Below are positions 12,144 through 12,445 of a stretch of DNA of 12,445 bases, one piece after another. The stretch lies in assembly GCA_036258315.1 (NCBI GenBank), contig DATADX010000012.1:1-12445 (forward strand), read 5' to 3'. The position numbers were made by a program, and so were the translations under genes. The DNA comes from DASSYK01 sp036258315 (lineage in GTDB: Bacteria; Actinomycetota; Thermoleophilia; Solirubrobacterales; 70-9). Every line of letters starts with the position of its first letter. The stretch's first letter is position 1. Under the pieces are notes generated by a model, which had not been told where the DNA came from, made no database searches, and was given only the letters and a program-made list of their open reading frames with translations.

Positions 12144-12445
12144 GTGCCCGGGCACGGCTTCGACGAGATCGACGGGCGGATGATGCGGCTGGCCCTCGAG
12201 CGCGCCGAGGGCGCGGCGGGGCACGACGACGTCCCGATCGGCGCGGTCGTCGCCCGCGGCGATCGGGTCCTCGGCGCGGCCGGCAACGAGCGCGAGCTGC
12301 GCGGCGATCCCACCGCCCACGCCGAGGTGCTGGCGCTCCGGCAGGCGGCCGAGGCGCTGGGCGGCTGGCGCCTCCCCGACACGGCGATCTACGTGACGCT
12401 CGAGCCGTGCCCGATGTGCGCCGCGGCGATCTCCCTCGCGCGGGT
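12144..12445 (+). CDS. tadA: tRNA-specific adenosine deaminase TadA (3' truncated by window end)
   Basis: The first 100 codons are present. The zinc deaminase site is complete: HAE (H59, E61 as proton shuttle) and PCPMC (C89, C92) with the preceding LEP. VPIGAVV and GNERELRGDPTAHAE are typical of TadA, which converts A34 to inosine in tRNA-Arg(ACG) so that it can read CGU, CGC and CGA. The enzyme is cytoplasmic, homodimeric and usually essential. From GTG 12144 the N-terminus is VPGHGFDEIDGRMMRLALE. Two ATGs at 12180 and 12183 would drop 12-13 residues, and GTG is preferred because FDEIDGRMM looks coding and TAGCAT sits just upstream. Guanine and cytosine deaminases share this fold, but the PCPMC and GNERE context favours TadA. 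It diverges from the secreted protease gene. Confidence 0.88.
   Translation, partial: MPGHGFDEIDGRMMRLALERAEGAAGHDDVPIGAVVARGDRVLGAAGNERELRGDPTAHAEVLALRQAAEALGGWRLPDTAIYVTLEPCPMCAAAISLAR

Overview
The window is very GC-rich, with G/C at most third codon positions, GTG starts, densely packed genes and few Shine-Dalgarno (SD) sequences. This suggests an actinobacterium. The gene styles fit Thermoleophilia (Solirubrobacterales or Gaiellales relatives), but that placement is an inference from codon use and protein flavour, not from a marker gene.

Layout. The left edge (1-490) holds the C-terminus of a small membrane protein and, convergent with it, what looks like a decayed, internally deleted gene of the DUF6544/DUF6920 type. 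Next come three plus-strand genes: a membrane-anchored YpfJ-type zinc metallopeptidase (488-1390), a 1435-residue signalling protein (1460-5767), and an 845-residue multi-pass membrane protein with a large soluble C-terminal half (5795-8332). The signalling protein joins a zinc ribbon, a Ser/Thr kinase-like domain, an AAA/STAND-type ATPase, a TPR-like helical region and a class III nucleotide cyclase. The membrane protein ends on a CTAG tetranucleotide that also supplies the stop of a convergent metallo-beta-lactamase-fold hydrolase (8329-9114, minus).

Divergent from the hydrolase, across only 20 bp, is an unlisted 28-residue hydrophobic ORF (9135-9221). It is followed by an imperfect 41-bp tandem duplication, an inverted repeat and a UspA-type universal stress protein (9305-9748). 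A minus-strand pair follows: a secreted subtilisin-like protease (12032-10668) and an RdmC-like alpha/beta hydrolase (10627-9758). The right edge has the divergent 5' part of tadA, the tRNA adenosine deaminase gene.

Main points of interest. (1) The kinase domain has Ala at the usual VAIK lysine and a Lys inside the glycine loop, the same relocation known from eukaryotic WNK kinases. (2) The fused cyclase has both metal aspartates and the transition-state Arg, but Ile where the conserved Asn normally sits. (3) Most genes have no SD but carry a TAnnnT hexamer 6-9 nt before the start codon, as expected for leaderless transcripts. This pattern also supports the 28-residue ORF. (4) The MBL gene and the small ORF appear to fire from overlapping, oppositely oriented -10 elements. 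No mobile element, CRISPR array, rRNA or tRNA was seen, and every gene-free stretch is under 300 bases.
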